Source of the DNA: JAWLHJ01 sp039587535
GTDB lineage: Bacteria; Gemmatimonadota; Gemmatimonadetes; Longimicrobiales; Gaopeijiaceae
Assembly (NCBI GenBank): GCA_039587535.1
Contig: JBDHIF010000002.1
Coordinates: 1 to 64,000 of the forward strand
Direction of reading: 5' to 3'
DNA: 64,000 nt
The position numbers and the translations under genes were made by a program. This document shows, piece by piece, positions 24,453 to 34,171 of the stretch (position 1 is the first letter of the stretch; each line of letters opens with the position of its first letter). The notes below the pieces were generated by a model, which was not told the origin of the DNA, ran no database searches, and was given only the letters and a program-made list of their open reading frames with translations.

Positions 24453-26456
24453 CTACATGCCGGACAACGCTCGGATCGTCTCGGCCAGCATCCTGACCTT
24501 GGCCGCGTCGGAGCTGCCCGAAGCTGCCGCTTCGACGTCCTCGGCCAGCGGACGCAGCGTCCCGGCCCGTGCTGCCGCCGATCCGTTCTCCGCCTGACTC
24601 AGCGCCGTGCGAACTGCGCCGATCCGGGCCATGCTCAGCCCCTCGGACCGTTCCAGCTGGTCGGTGTATGCTCGCGCCAGCGCGAACGTCGGCGGCCAAT
24701 CGTTCACGGGCTGACCCTGGGCGTTCAGGTAAGCGAGCCGAACCGTGTTCGCCGCGTCGATCTCGTTCTGGGTGAGGTAAGGGCTCGGAGTGAGCGCGAA
24801 GATATCCAGGCCCCGCGCGATCTCCGAGCTGACGATGACACCGTTGTACCAGTAGACGGACCAGCTTCCACCGGAAGCCATGCGGTCCGGGTCCACAGGC
24901 CCGCGATCCTGGAACGCGATTTCGACGATGTTGTCGGGATCGGTCCAATCAAAGATCGACAGGCCGCCCTGGTACCAGGCCTGGACCATGATATCGCGCC
25001 CGGGGACTGGGATCAGCGACCCGTTGTGGGCCACGCAGTTCTCCAGTGAGGTCTGAGGCGCCGGGAGCTTGTAGTAGCTCCGGAAGCGCATGCCGCCTTC
25101 CTCGATGGAGAAGATCGCGTTGGCGCCCCACTCATACGGGTCGCCCTCTCGGCACTTGGGCGCGCCGCCGCCACCCCACTCGTCGGTGAAGAGCACCTTC
25201 GAGCCGTCGTTGTTGAACGTCGCCGAATGCCAGTACGAGAAGTTGGAGTCGGCCACGGCATCGATGCGGACCGGATTCACCGGATCACTGATGTCGAGGA
25301 GCAGCCCGTATCCCTCACAGGCCCCGCCTGCCATGTCGATGGCGGGATACACGGTGATGTCGTGGCACTGGGTGGGGCCCTCGCCGTCGCCCCCGGGCTG
25401 CTGGACGAGCGACGGAAGGATTTCGCGGAGGGCCGCGCTGTCCGCCGCCGTGGGTGCTCCGGTTCCGCCTCGGGCTTCCACGATCTGCCCGAGGAGTGCT
25501 TGTATGGACCCATCGGGCATGATCATCTCTTCGCCCATGATCTCGACGATGAAGGCTCCACGCGCCCTGGCGCGCTCGAGCTCCTCGAGATCGGCCGGCG
25601 ACGGGCCGTGGGTGGGCGGAGCCACCAGGTCGTCGAAGATCCGCGGGGAACTGACGATCTCCGCCGCCGCGGGGTCGTCCAGCGGCACCCGGATCACTTC
25701 GATGCGGAAAAGGGCCGAGTTGGGGTCGTCATCGGGCATGGCGTTGACGCAACCCGGCAACTCCTCCGAGGGCCGGACCGGAGCCGACCCGGATACGTAA
25801 ACGTAGACGTTCTCGTCGTCGTCCGGATCCTCGAGCACAGTGTGGGTGTGGGAGCCGCGGCAGGTCTGCACGTTGGAGATGTAGCGGGGGTTCCGGATGT
25901 CGGTGATGTCGAAGATCCGGATGCCGCGGAGCCGGTCCTGACTCACGGCCGCGTCCACACCCTCTACGCCGCAATCGAGCCGTCCGCCCAGTCCCTCGCC
26001 GGAGACGAAGAGCAGGTTCTCGTACACCGACACGTCGCTCTGAGACGCGGGACACACGTAGCCGATGACCAGAGACGGGGCCGCGGGGTCCGAGATGTCC
26101 CAGACCTGGAAGCCGTTGTAGTTCCCCTGGATGGCGTAGTTGCCGGTGAACGCCAAGTCGGAGTTCGTGACCCCGATGAAGTCCTCGGGAGGCGGCGTGA
26201 ACGAGACGCGCCGCATGTTCCAGATGGCCTCACCCGCATCCATGAGGCCGGCGGAGAGGCCGACGCGCGGGTCAGGAGAAGGCGCGTCGTAACTCGTGAT
26301 CGGGAAGAGCTGACGCTCCGGCGCGGGCGCCATGGCTCCCGGGCCACCCGATGTGGCGCAGGCCGTGGCGCCCACGACCAGACTGGCTAAAACAGCGCCC
26401 AGTCCGGGACGAAGGCGTCCGGAGGAGGCGCGGGAAGACGAGCGGTTGGACTGCAT
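24453..26456 (-). CDS. LVIVD-repeat beta-propeller lipoprotein
   Basis: The 667-residue protein has a signal ending SLVVGATACAT (lipid Cys) and many repeats of the form xVWDISDPAAPSLV, FDITDIRNPRYISN and LLDISDPVNPVRID, the LVIVD-type surface propeller. Other segments include CRGSHTHTVLED and ENCVAHNGSLIPVPGRDIMV. These repeats are typical of secreted propellers with no known enzyme activity. A helical tail of about 100 residues (DQLERSEGLSMARIG to the end) is distinct. It lies 31 bp downstream of the DUF305 lipoprotein gene, so the pair may act together at the envelope. Confidence 0.84.
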   Translation of the reverse strand: MQSNRSSSRASSGRLRPGLGAVLASLVVGATACATSGGPGAMAPAPERQLFPITSYDAPSPDPRVGLSAGLMDAGEAIWNMRRVSFTPPPEDFIGVTNSDLAFTGNYAIQGNYNGFQVWDISDPAAPSLVIGYVCPASQSDVSVYENLLFVSGEGLGGRLDCGVEGVDAAVSQDRLRGIRIFDITDIRNPRYISNVQTCRGSHTHTVLEDPDDDENVYVYVSGSAPVRPSEELPGCVNAMPDDDPNSALFRIEVIRVPLDDPAAAEIVSSPRIFDDLVAPPTHGPSPADLEELERARARGAFIVEIMGEEMIMPDGSIQALLGQIVEARGGTGAPTAADSAALREILPSLVQQPGGDGEGPTQCHDITVYPAIDMAGGACEGYGLLLDISDPVNPVRIDAVADSNFSYWHSATFNNDGSKVLFTDEWGGGGAPKCREGDPYEWGANAIFSIEEGGMRFRSYYKLPAPQTSLENCVAHNGSLIPVPGRDIMVQAWYQGGLSIFDWTDPDNIVEIAFQDRGPVDPDRMASGGSWSVYWYNGVIVSSEIARGLDIFALTPSPYLTQNEIDAANTVRLAYLNAQGQPVNDWPPTFALARAYTDQLERSEGLSMARIGAVRTALSQAENGSAAARAGTLRPLAEDVEAAASGSSDAAKVRMLAETIRALSGM

Positions 26457-26487
26457 GCGAGACTCCTGTGGGTAGTGACGGGGTGCG

Positions 26488-27189
26488 TCAGCGAGGCATG
26501 GCGTCGAGCATGCGCTGCATGCGCGCCACCTCGGTCGATTGGTCCACCTGGACATCGGAAGCGAAGCGGAACACGTCCTCATCCTGGCCGGCGCCGTCCG
26601 TGGCGAAAAGCGTTCGGACCATGGTGACGGCGCCCTGGTGATGCTCGATCATGTAGGTGAGGAAGAGCCGGTCGAAGGTACCATCCTCGGCCGCTCGGAG
26701 GTCATCCACTTCTTCGCGTGAGAGCATGCCCGGCATGTCGGCCATGTCGTGGTCCATTCCATGGGTGCCGCCGGCCATGTGGACCATCACGCGGTCGCCC
26801 ATCTCGTGGATCTCCGGCACCGGTTGGCCTCGGTCGGAGAGCCATCGTTGCATGAGTCCGATCTCGTCCTGCTGGGCGTTGATGATGCGCGCCGCAAGCG
26901 TGCGGATCTGGCGGTTCTCGGTTCTGTCCGGCGCGAATCGAGAGATCTCCACCGCCTGGGCGTGGTGATGGATCATGTCCTGCATGAAGCTGACGTCGGC
27001 TTCCGTGAAGCGCGTCCGGCCTGCTTCGATGCGCTCACGATAGATCGCCTCGATCTCCTCTTCGGAGAGCCGGTCGGCGTCGCTTTGCGGTGCCGCAGGG
27101 GGTGCAGCCTCGGGCGAGTTGCCGGCGCATGCCGGAAGGAAGGTCAAGGCGGTCAGGGCGATGGCGTGGAGGGTACTGGAGCGCGGCAC
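26488..27189 (-). CDS. DUF305 lipoprotein
   Basis: The 233-residue protein starts at GTG with a lipoprotein signal (TALTFLPACAGN) and has two DUF305 halves with metal-binding-looking motifs: FMQDMIHHHAQAVEISR and YMIEHHQGAVTMVR. A Met/His-rich loop between them (MVHMAGGTHGMDHDMADMPG) resembles copper-binding sequence. DUF305 proteins have a ferritin-like four-helix bundle and are often encoded with copper resistance genes, but none is seen here. It is upstream of the LVIVD gene in the same direction. Confidence 0.88.
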   Translation of the reverse strand: MPRSSTLHAIALTALTFLPACAGNSPEAAPPAAPQSDADRLSEEEIEAIYRERIEAGRTRFTEADVSFMQDMIHHHAQAVEISRFAPDRTENRQIRTLAARIINAQQDEIGLMQRWLSDRGQPVPEIHEMGDRVMVHMAGGTHGMDHDMADMPGMLSREEVDDLRAAEDGTFDRLFLTYMIEHHQGAVTMVRTLFATDGAGQDEDVFRFASDVQVDQSTEVARMQRMLDAMPR

Positions 27190-27283
27190 GGACTCCTCCG
27201 TCGGGTGGTGGGCGGGGGAGGGTCATCCCCCATGGATATTGAATACGAACGTACCGTCTTACGCCCCTGGCCGCACGACTGTT

Positions 27284-28603
27284 TCAGTCCCCGGCGGGCG
27301 CGCCCATGCCCATGCGACCGGCGACCCGTTCCTGCTCCCGACCCAGCCATACACCTACGAGGCCCCAGACCACGGCCAAGGGGACGACCAACCCGGCGAG
27401 GCCCGCGAGGCCCATTCCCAGGCGACCGAGGAGACCCTCGGTCCACGCGCCCACGACGTCTCCCCCGCGATACACGAACGTGTCGATGAAGGCCTTCGCC
27501 TTGTACTTGTCCTCGCGGCTCACGACGGTGAAGAGCGTCTCGCGGGCAGGGCGCATGATGCCGCGCTGAACGGCGCGGAAGGTGGCCTCGAACAAGATCA
27601 GGGCCGTGATGGTCCCCACCAGGGCCAGGCCGATGAAGCCCAACAGGACCGTGACGGGCAGCAGGGCCAGGGTCAGCGACACGCCGATTCGCCTCATGAG
27701 CCGCCCCGCGATGAAGAGCTGCGTCACCAGCGTGGCGATCTGGGTCCACATGTCGATGTTGGCGAAGAGTGCCGTCCGCGCGTCGGTCCCTTCGGCGACC
27801 GCGGCCACCATGGCGAGGCGGGTGAAGTAGAGAAACGTGGCCATGACCGCGAGGATGAGCACGAACCCGCAGATGGCGAGCAGATACCGGGACCTGAAGA
27901 CGGCGCTGAAGCCCTCCCAGGCGCTGCCCCCGATCACGGCTCTCGGATCCACGGCGGACTGTCCGTCGGCTTCCTCGGTGCCGGGCGCGTGATCCGTCCT
28001 TGGCTGCAGCGCCGCGACCCACCACGCCGCGACCAGGGCGAGCAGCAGGAAGCCCACCGCGATTAGGATGAGGTTCGCCGTCCCGACCGACTCCACGATG
28101 CTGTATGCCAGCCAGGGACCGAAGATGGCACCCAGCGTGCCCCCCACGGCCACCATCGGGAAGAGCCGTTTGGATTCCTCGAGAGAGAACCGGTCGGCCA
28201 TCAACGCCCAGAACACCATGGTGCTGAACAGATTGAAGACGCTGAACCAGACATAGAAGACTCGGCCCGAGACGTCGCCGATGGCCTGCGGCGCGAAGGT
28301 GAGGAGCGCCCAGAAGACCATCAGACTCGCGGCGAAGAAGACGTACGTGGCCGAGATGAACGCGAGCCGGCGGAAGTGGGCCACCAGGTACCCGAACACA
28401 GGGTTCACCGCGAGGGTCACGACGGCTGTGCCCACGAAGAGCCACCGCACCGTGTCGAGGCCGCTCTCCATCCCGAGGGCTTCGCGAGCAGGCCGGACCA
28501 CCATCAGCGCCGACAGGACGCAGAAGAAGAACAGCGCCGACGCCAGCAGCGGAAAAATCTCGTCCTTGCGGACGTTGGTGAAGCGCTGGAGGGCTGACGT
28601 CAT
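27284..28603 (-). CDS. NTT/MFS-type transporter (ATP/ADP translocase-like)
   Basis: The 439-residue protein has 12 hydrophobic segments and begins RKDEIFPLLASALFFFCVLS. It has the features of the TlcC-like family related to ATP:ADP antiporters (VVRPAREALGMESG; RSRYLLAICGFVLILAV; FRAVQRGIMRPARETLFTVV; YKAKAFIDTFVYRGGDVVGA). True nucleotide exchangers are known from obligate intracellular bacteria and plastids; homologues in free-living bacteria have unknown substrates. ATG 28603 was chosen over an upstream start for lack of conserved sequence before it. It lies 69 bp after the isocitrate dehydrogenase gene. An inverted repeat (27214-27231) follows it without a T-tract. Confidence 0.75.
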   Translation of the reverse strand: MTSALQRFTNVRKDEIFPLLASALFFFCVLSALMVVRPAREALGMESGLDTVRWLFVGTAVVTLAVNPVFGYLVAHFRRLAFISATYVFFAASLMVFWALLTFAPQAIGDVSGRVFYVWFSVFNLFSTMVFWALMADRFSLEESKRLFPMVAVGGTLGAIFGPWLAYSIVESVGTANLILIAVGFLLLALVAAWWVAALQPRTDHAPGTEEADGQSAVDPRAVIGGSAWEGFSAVFRSRYLLAICGFVLILAVMATFLYFTRLAMVAAVAEGTDARTALFANIDMWTQIATLVTQLFIAGRLMRRIGVSLTLALLPVTVLLGFIGLALVGTITALILFEATFRAVQRGIMRPARETLFTVVSREDKYKAKAFIDTFVYRGGDVVGAWTEGLLGRLGMGLAGLAGLVVPLAVVWGLVGVWLGREQERVAGRMGMGAPAGD

Positions 28604-28672
28604 CGGAGCACGAGCTCGGCGGTTGATGGGCGGGGAGGGCACGGTCCGGGGAGCGGGTGATCTCCAGCCGCG

Positions 28673-30898
28673 TCAGATCTCCGACAGAATCCGGTTGAGC
28701 GTGGCGCTGGGGCGCATGGCCGCGGAGGTCCGTTCCCTGTCGGTCATGTAGTAGCCCCCAAGCTCCTGAGGCTCCCCCTGGGCAGCGTCGAGCTCCTCCA
28801 GGATCTTCGCCTCGTTGTGCGCGAGCCTGGTTGCGACAGGGCGGAACTGGTCCGCCAGCTCCGGAGCGTCAACCTGCTCCGCCATGGCCTGAGCCCAATA
28901 GAGGGTCAGATAGAACGTGCTCCCGCGGTTGTCCAGCTCGTGGACCTTCCGCTTGGGGGACCTGGCGTTCTCCAGATACCGTCCGGTGGCTGCGTCCAGG
29001 GCGTCACCCAGCACCCGGGCGCCCTCGTTGTCGGATCGCTCGCCGAGGTGCTGGAGTGAGGCCGCCAGGGCCAGGTACTCACCCAGCGAATCCCAGCGCA
29101 GGTGCCCCTCCTCTTCGAACTGCTGGACGTGCTTCGGGGCGGAGCCCCCGGCCCCGGTCTCGAAGAGTCCGCCGCCATTCAGGAGCGGAACGATGGAGAG
29201 CATCCGTGCGCTCGTGCCGATCTCCAGGATGGGGAACAGATCCGTGAGATAGTCCCGCAGCACGTTCCCCGTCACCGAGATCGTGTCCTCCCCCCTCCGG
29301 ATCCGCTCGAGAGAGTACTTCATGGCTTCCACGGGCGAGAGGATTTCCACCGTGAGACCGTCCGTGTCCTCGGTCGGGAGGTAACCCTCCACCTTTCGGA
29401 CGAGCTCTGCGTCGTGCGCGCGGTCCCGGTCCAGCCAGAAGACGGCTGGGGCGCCCGTGGCGCGGGCCCGCGCCACGGCGAGCTTCACCCAATCGTGAAT
29501 GGCGGCGTCCTTGGTCTGACAGGCGCGCCAGATATCACCTTCCTCGACCTCGTGCTCCAGGAGCGTCTTGCCATCCGCGTCCACCACCCGAACGGTTCCC
29601 GCCTCCGACATCTCGAAGGTCTTATCGTGGGAGCCGTACTCTTCGGCTTTCTGGGCCATAAGCCCGACGTTCGGTACGCTGCCCATAGTGGCCGGATCGA
29701 ACTGTCCATGCGTCTGACAGTCCCGGACCACGGCGTCGTAGATCCCGGCATAGCTGGACTCGGGGATCACGGCTTTGCAGTCCTGGAGCTCGCCGTCGGC
29801 ATTCCACATACGCCCGGAGTCACGGATCATGGGTGGCATCGAGGCGTCGATGATGATGTCGCTCGGCACGTGCAGATTGGTGATTCCGCGGCCCGAGTCT
29901 ACCATGGCGATTCCCGGCCCGTTCTCGTACGCAGCGTCGATGTCCGCCTCGATGGCCGCGCGGCGATCCTCCGGGAGCTCAGCCAGCTTGGAGAGAACGG
30001 CCCCGAGGCCGTTGTTCGGATCGGCCCCTACTTCCTCCAGCGAGTGGCCGTGCTTCCTGAAGACCTCAGCGAAGAACACCCGCACGCAATGGCCGAAGAT
30101 GATGGGGTCCGAAACCTTCATCATCGTGGCCTTCATGTGGAGGGAGAACAGGACGCCCCGGTCGCGGGCGTCCCGCACCTGTTCCTCGAGGAAGGACACC
30201 AGCGCCTTGCGACTCATGAACGAGGCGTCCAACACCTCGCCAGGCTGAAGGGTGATGGAGTCCTTGAGCACCCGTACGGGTCCGCTCGCCGTCACCAGCT
30301 CTACCCGAGCGACGGTCGGGGCCTCCAACGTGACCGACTTCTCGTTGTGGCGGAAGTCGCCCTCGGACATGGTCGCCACATGGGTCCCGGAGTCGTCTGG
30401 CCACGCACCCATCCGAGGGGGGTTCTTTCGCGAGAAGCTCTTGACCGAGCCGGGAATGCGGCGGTCGGAGTTGCCCTGACGCAGCACGGGGTTCACGGCC
30501 GAGCCCTTTACCTTGTCATATCGAGCCCGGATCTCTTTCTCCTCTTGGGTGCCGGGCTCGGCGGGGTACTCGGGCACCGGGTATCCGCGCACCTGTAGCT
30601 CCTCGATGCACGCAGTCAGCTGGGGCACCGAGGCGCTGATATTCGGGAGCTTGATCACGTTCGCCTCGGGCTTCTCCACCAGGCGCCCCAGCTCCGCGAG
30701 GTCGTCCGGCACCCGAGCGTCCTCCGGCAGACGGTCCGCGAAAAGCGCAAGGATACGCCCCGCCAGGGAGATATCCCTCGTCTCCACCGGAACGCCCGCG
30801 GCGCCCGCGAACGCCCGTACGACGGGTAGCAGCGCGTGCGTGGCGAGGGCTGGTGCCTCGTCGGTCCAGGTGTAGATGATCGGGGGAGACTGGCTCAT
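28673..30898 (-). CDS. icd: Monomeric NADP-dependent isocitrate dehydrogenase
   Basis: The 741-residue protein is the single-chain form of isocitrate dehydrogenase, unrelated in length to the 400-residue dimeric enzyme. It converts isocitrate and NADP to 2-oxoglutarate, CO2 and NADPH in the citric acid cycle. Visible family segments are LPNISASVPQLTACIEELQ, NPVLRQGNSDRR, NPPRMGAWPDDSGTHVATM, ATMMKVSDPIIFGH and IDASMPPMIRDSGRMW. The full length and conserved N- and C-terminal parts show an intact gene. It heads a minus-strand pair with the NTT-like transporter. Confidence 0.94.
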   Translation of the reverse strand: MSQSPPIIYTWTDEAPALATHALLPVVRAFAGAAGVPVETRDISLAGRILALFADRLPEDARVPDDLAELGRLVEKPEANVIKLPNISASVPQLTACIEELQVRGYPVPEYPAEPGTQEEKEIRARYDKVKGSAVNPVLRQGNSDRRIPGSVKSFSRKNPPRMGAWPDDSGTHVATMSEGDFRHNEKSVTLEAPTVARVELVTASGPVRVLKDSITLQPGEVLDASFMSRKALVSFLEEQVRDARDRGVLFSLHMKATMMKVSDPIIFGHCVRVFFAEVFRKHGHSLEEVGADPNNGLGAVLSKLAELPEDRRAAIEADIDAAYENGPGIAMVDSGRGITNLHVPSDIIIDASMPPMIRDSGRMWNADGELQDCKAVIPESSYAGIYDAVVRDCQTHGQFDPATMGSVPNVGLMAQKAEEYGSHDKTFEMSEAGTVRVVDADGKTLLEHEVEEGDIWRACQTKDAAIHDWVKLAVARARATGAPAVFWLDRDRAHDAELVRKVEGYLPTEDTDGLTVEILSPVEAMKYSLERIRRGEDTISVTGNVLRDYLTDLFPILEIGTSARMLSIVPLLNGGGLFETGAGGSAPKHVQQFEEEGHLRWDSLGEYLALAASLQHLGERSDNEGARVLGDALDAATGRYLENARSPKRKVHELDNRGSTFYLTLYWAQAMAEQVDAPELADQFRPVATRLAHNEAKILEELDAAQGEPQELGGYYMTDRERTSAAMRPSATLNRILSEI

Positions 30899-31047
30899 GG
30901 CTCGTGCGTCCTGAGGCTCGTGGCTTGGATCGGTGGGTCGGCGTGCACCAAGGCGTCCAACAGGTTACGGAGAAACTGGGCGGTAGCAAGGGAAGCAGTC
31001 GAGCGGGATGTCGAGGCCCTTCGGGCACAGAGAGCGCCTCGAGGGGC

Positions 31048-32115
31048 TCATCCCCCGTCGAGGTCCCGGACCGCCGGAAGGCCCGGCAGACCGTCGGCCG
31101 CGCGAACGGCCCGCAGGATCGCCTCCGCCATGACGTCCGCCGCCAAGGCCCCCACCAGGGTCACGTCGGCCGGGCCGGCCAGCGCGCCCGTGGCCAAAGA
31201 GAAGACGGTGTCGCCATCGCCCATGGTGTGAGCGGGATAGATGGACCGGGCCAGGCCGTCCTGCGCCATTTGGGCGACCTTCGTGGCCTCGGCCTTCGTC
31301 ATGGTGGCGTTCGTGGCCACCACGCCGATGGTCGTGTTGGCGCTGGCGTCGCCACCGCCCCGACCCTCAGAGCGCAGCAGCCTGCGGGCGTCCGCGAGGG
31401 CGCCGCCGTCTTCCGTGCGAACGCCCGCGACGACCCTCCCCGTGGCGGGGTCTACCACGTCTCCAACTGCGTTCACGGCCACCGCAGCCGCCACGGTCAG
31501 GCCGCTCGGCAAGGTGATGGACGCCGTGCCGAAGCCACCGCGCATGGCCCGGCGGCTTCCCCGCAGCTTGCCTACGGTGGCGCCCGCGCCGGCCCCGACG
31601 GATCCCTCCGCCGGGACTCCGGTACCGGCCCCCGATGCGGCCCGGTAGCCGCAATCGGGTCCGGGTCGGACCTTCACTTCGCCCTCCAGCCCCAGGTCGT
31701 AGAGGATGGCCGAGACCACGATGGGGACGACCTTGTCTCCGACCCGGTAGCCCACGTCCTGCTCGTCGAGGTAGCGCATCACCCCCGACGCGGCATCGAG
31801 TCCGAAGGCGCTGCCTCCGGCAAGGACCACCGCGTGGACTACCTCAACCGTGTTCACGGGGTCGAGCAACGCGGTCTCCCGCGTGCCGGGGGCGCTACCT
31901 CTCACGTCCACCCCGCCGACCGCGCCTCCCCGCGCGAGCACCACCGTGCATCCCGTCGGACGCTCCGTCAGCGTGTGGTGGCCGAGCTCGATTCCTTCCA
32001 CGGCCGTGATGCCTGGACCCATGTCTGAGGTCTCCTGCGCTCCACAGGCTCCATGAATCATCGGGGCCCCCAAAAGGAGGGCCCCGACGAGGCTCTTGCG
32101 CTTGATGTGGCTCAT
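31048..32115 (-). CDS. P1-family (S58/NylC-like) peptidase, lipoprotein form
   Basis: The 355-residue protein has a lipoprotein-type signal (LLLGAPMIHGACGAQ) followed by the P1 family signature GGVDVRGSAPGTRETALLDP and AFGLDAASGVMRYL. The self-processing, Thr-nucleophile site of NylC-like N-terminal hydrolases is expected at Asn260-Thr261 in NTTIGVVATNA. Related enzymes cut N-terminal beta-amino acids or nylon oligomers; the substrate here is unknown. An exported form is unusual, as most family members are cytoplasmic. It lies 49 bp downstream of the PQQ dehydrogenase gene. Confidence 0.84.
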   Translation of the reverse strand: MSHIKRKSLVGALLLGAPMIHGACGAQETSDMGPGITAVEGIELGHHTLTERPTGCTVVLARGGAVGGVDVRGSAPGTRETALLDPVNTVEVVHAVVLAGGSAFGLDAASGVMRYLDEQDVGYRVGDKVVPIVVSAILYDLGLEGEVKVRPGPDCGYRAASGAGTGVPAEGSVGAGAGATVGKLRGSRRAMRGGFGTASITLPSGLTVAAAVAVNAVGDVVDPATGRVVAGVRTEDGGALADARRLLRSEGRGGGDASANTTIGVVATNATMTKAEATKVAQMAQDGLARSIYPAHTMGDGDTVFSLATGALAGPADVTLVGALAADVMAEAILRAVRAADGLPGLPAVRDLDGG

Positions 32116-32164
32116 GGCCTCGGGATCGCCGCTCCGCGGGCCATGGGCGAGCGGCTGCCGAACA

Positions 32165-34171
32165 TCACGGCAGCCTGAGGGCCACCAGCGAGCCCGGCAG
32201 CTCGCCCGAGCCCACGGGGAGCACGATGTACTGGACTCCCTCGTGCATGTACGTCATGGGCGCCGTGTTGGTGGGCGCGGGGATGTCGATCTGACCGATG
32301 GGCTCGGCCGTCAGCTTGTCGATCGCGTATAGCACCGGCCGCTGACCCCGACCTTCCGCATAGATGAAGAGACTCTTGGTCACCAACGCGGTGGCGTGCC
32401 CGGTGGACCCCGTGTTCCCGATGTCCACGCCTTCGAGCGCCGGGTGCTCGGCGATGCGGTCGGGGGTGTAGCCGTTGGGGATCGACCAGAGATGCTCGCC
32501 GGTGTTCATGTCGATGGCGGTTATGCTCGCGAAGGGCGGCTTGGTCAAAGGCAAGCCTTGTGGCCCCCTCACGCCGCCAGGGCCGACCGAGACCCAGTCC
32601 ACGTTGGATTGGGGGTCGACGTCCGTTCCGGGCTGCAGCCGAGGCGCGCTGCACCCCCGCTGGGTCGCCGTGTACAGGATGCCCGTCTCAGGGTCGGCAA
32701 CGGTGCCTCCGGGGATGTTCGTTCCGCCGTTGGCGCCAGGGCAGTGGATCGCCGCCTCGATGCCGTCCTCACCGCTCACCATGGGTGGATTGAAGAGCGG
32801 TCCCATGCGGAACTCGCTGACGATCGCCAGCGCCTCTGCGCGAAGCTCCGGCGTGAAGTCGATCAGATCGTCCTCGCCGAGGCCCTGCATCTCGTACGGC
32901 TCGGGCCACGTGGGGAAGGGCTGGGTCGGTGACGTCCACTCGCCGGGCACGTCGGTCTGCGGGACCGGGCGCTCCTCGATGGGCCAGATGGGCTCGCCCG
33001 TCTCGCGGTCGAGCACGTAAACGAACGACTGCTTGGTGGTCTGGGCGAGGATCTTCCTCGGCTGCCCATCGATCGTGACGTCCAGGAGGCTCGGCTGTGC
33101 CGGCATGTCGTAGTTCCAGATGTCGTGATGGACGGTCTGGAAGTGCCAACGCCGCTCGCCCGTCTCGGCGTCGAGCGCCAGGATCGTCGTGCTGAAGAGG
33201 TTTTCACCGGGGTGGAAACCGCCGAAGTAGTCGATCGTGGGTGGGTCGGTGCCGACGTAGACCAGGCCCAGCTCGGGGTCGACGGTCATGGGTGCCCAGG
33301 CCGAGACGTTGCCTGTGTACTGCCACGCGTCGGAAAGCCAGGTCTCGTGCCCGAACTCACCAGGCTGAGGGATGACGTTGAACGTCCATTTGTGGGCGCC
33401 GGTCTTCACATCGAAGCCCATGATGTTGCCGGGGACGTTCTCACGGCGCGTCTGGTAGTAGCCCTGCTCGTGGGAGTTGCCCACCACGACCGTGCCGTTC
33501 ACGATGACCGGCGGTGTGGAGTTCGTGATGTAACCGACGTCCGAGGGAAGCCCGTCCTCCCGGTCGTGCTCCCAAGGTCCGAGGTAGCTGATGAGATCCA
33601 CCACGCCCTCGCCTTCGTCTCCGAAGCCGTCCACGGGCCGGCCCGTCTCGGCGTCCAGCGCCCAAAGGAAGAACGCCGGAGTGATGAGGTAGATGCGTCC
33701 CTCTCCGTCTACCTCTTCGTACGCGACGCCCTTGCCGTAGTTCTTGCGCATCGAGTCGCGCCAGCGCTTGGTCTCGGGCTCCCGGAACGTCCAGAGCGTC
33801 TCGCCGGTGGCGGGATCGATGGCTGCCACGGAGCGGCGTGATCCGGCGACCGTGTAGAGCCGACCGTCGGCGTAGATGGGCGTGGACCGAAGGATCGGGT
33901 CCGGCCCGCCCGGGCTGAAGTTGTCTCCCCTCCAGATCCACTCCACGCCCAGCTGCTCGAAGTTGGACGCGTCGATCTGGTCCAGGGAGCTGTAGCGGGT
34001 CCCGTAGTTGTCGGCGCCCCACTGGCGCCACTCCCCGACCGGTGTTCCGCGCTCGACCTCCTGGGCGTCGACGGACGAGGGAGCGAGAGGCGCCAGGACC
34101 ACCGCACATGCGCCGAAGATGACCGACGCCCACATGCTAGACGAGCGAGCCACGCTGAGTCCTTCGCTCAT
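32165..34171 (-). CDS. PQQ-dependent (quinoprotein) dehydrogenase, glucose/alcohol DH-like
   Basis: The 668-residue protein has a signal peptide (ending APSSVDAQ) and an eight-bladed propeller with Trp-docking repeats: GEWRQWGADNYGTRYSSLDQ, AAIDPATGETLWTFREPE, LWALDAETGRPVDGFG, ILALDAETGERRWHFQTVHH, YVLDRETGEPIWPIEE and AIDMNTGEHLWSIPN. It oxidises a sugar or alcohol in the periplasm with PQQ; the exact substrate is unknown. No cytochrome c domain (CxxCH) is present, so electrons go to a separate acceptor. ATG 34171 overlaps the stop of the upstream lectin-like gene as ATGA. Confidence 0.87.
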   Translation of the reverse strand: MSEGLSVARSSSMWASVIFGACAVVLAPLAPSSVDAQEVERGTPVGEWRQWGADNYGTRYSSLDQIDASNFEQLGVEWIWRGDNFSPGGPDPILRSTPIYADGRLYTVAGSRRSVAAIDPATGETLWTFREPETKRWRDSMRKNYGKGVAYEEVDGEGRIYLITPAFFLWALDAETGRPVDGFGDEGEGVVDLISYLGPWEHDREDGLPSDVGYITNSTPPVIVNGTVVVGNSHEQGYYQTRRENVPGNIMGFDVKTGAHKWTFNVIPQPGEFGHETWLSDAWQYTGNVSAWAPMTVDPELGLVYVGTDPPTIDYFGGFHPGENLFSTTILALDAETGERRWHFQTVHHDIWNYDMPAQPSLLDVTIDGQPRKILAQTTKQSFVYVLDRETGEPIWPIEERPVPQTDVPGEWTSPTQPFPTWPEPYEMQGLGEDDLIDFTPELRAEALAIVSEFRMGPLFNPPMVSGEDGIEAAIHCPGANGGTNIPGGTVADPETGILYTATQRGCSAPRLQPGTDVDPQSNVDWVSVGPGGVRGPQGLPLTKPPFASITAIDMNTGEHLWSIPNGYTPDRIAEHPALEGVDIGNTGSTGHATALVTKSLFIYAEGRGQRPVLYAIDKLTAEPIGQIDIPAPTNTAPMTYMHEGVQYIVLPVGSGELPGSLVALRLP

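Noticed and set aside
27214..27231. GGGGGA/TCCCCC repeat as a strong terminator
   Set aside because: The stem is only 6 bp with no T-tract on either strand; kept as a minor note only.
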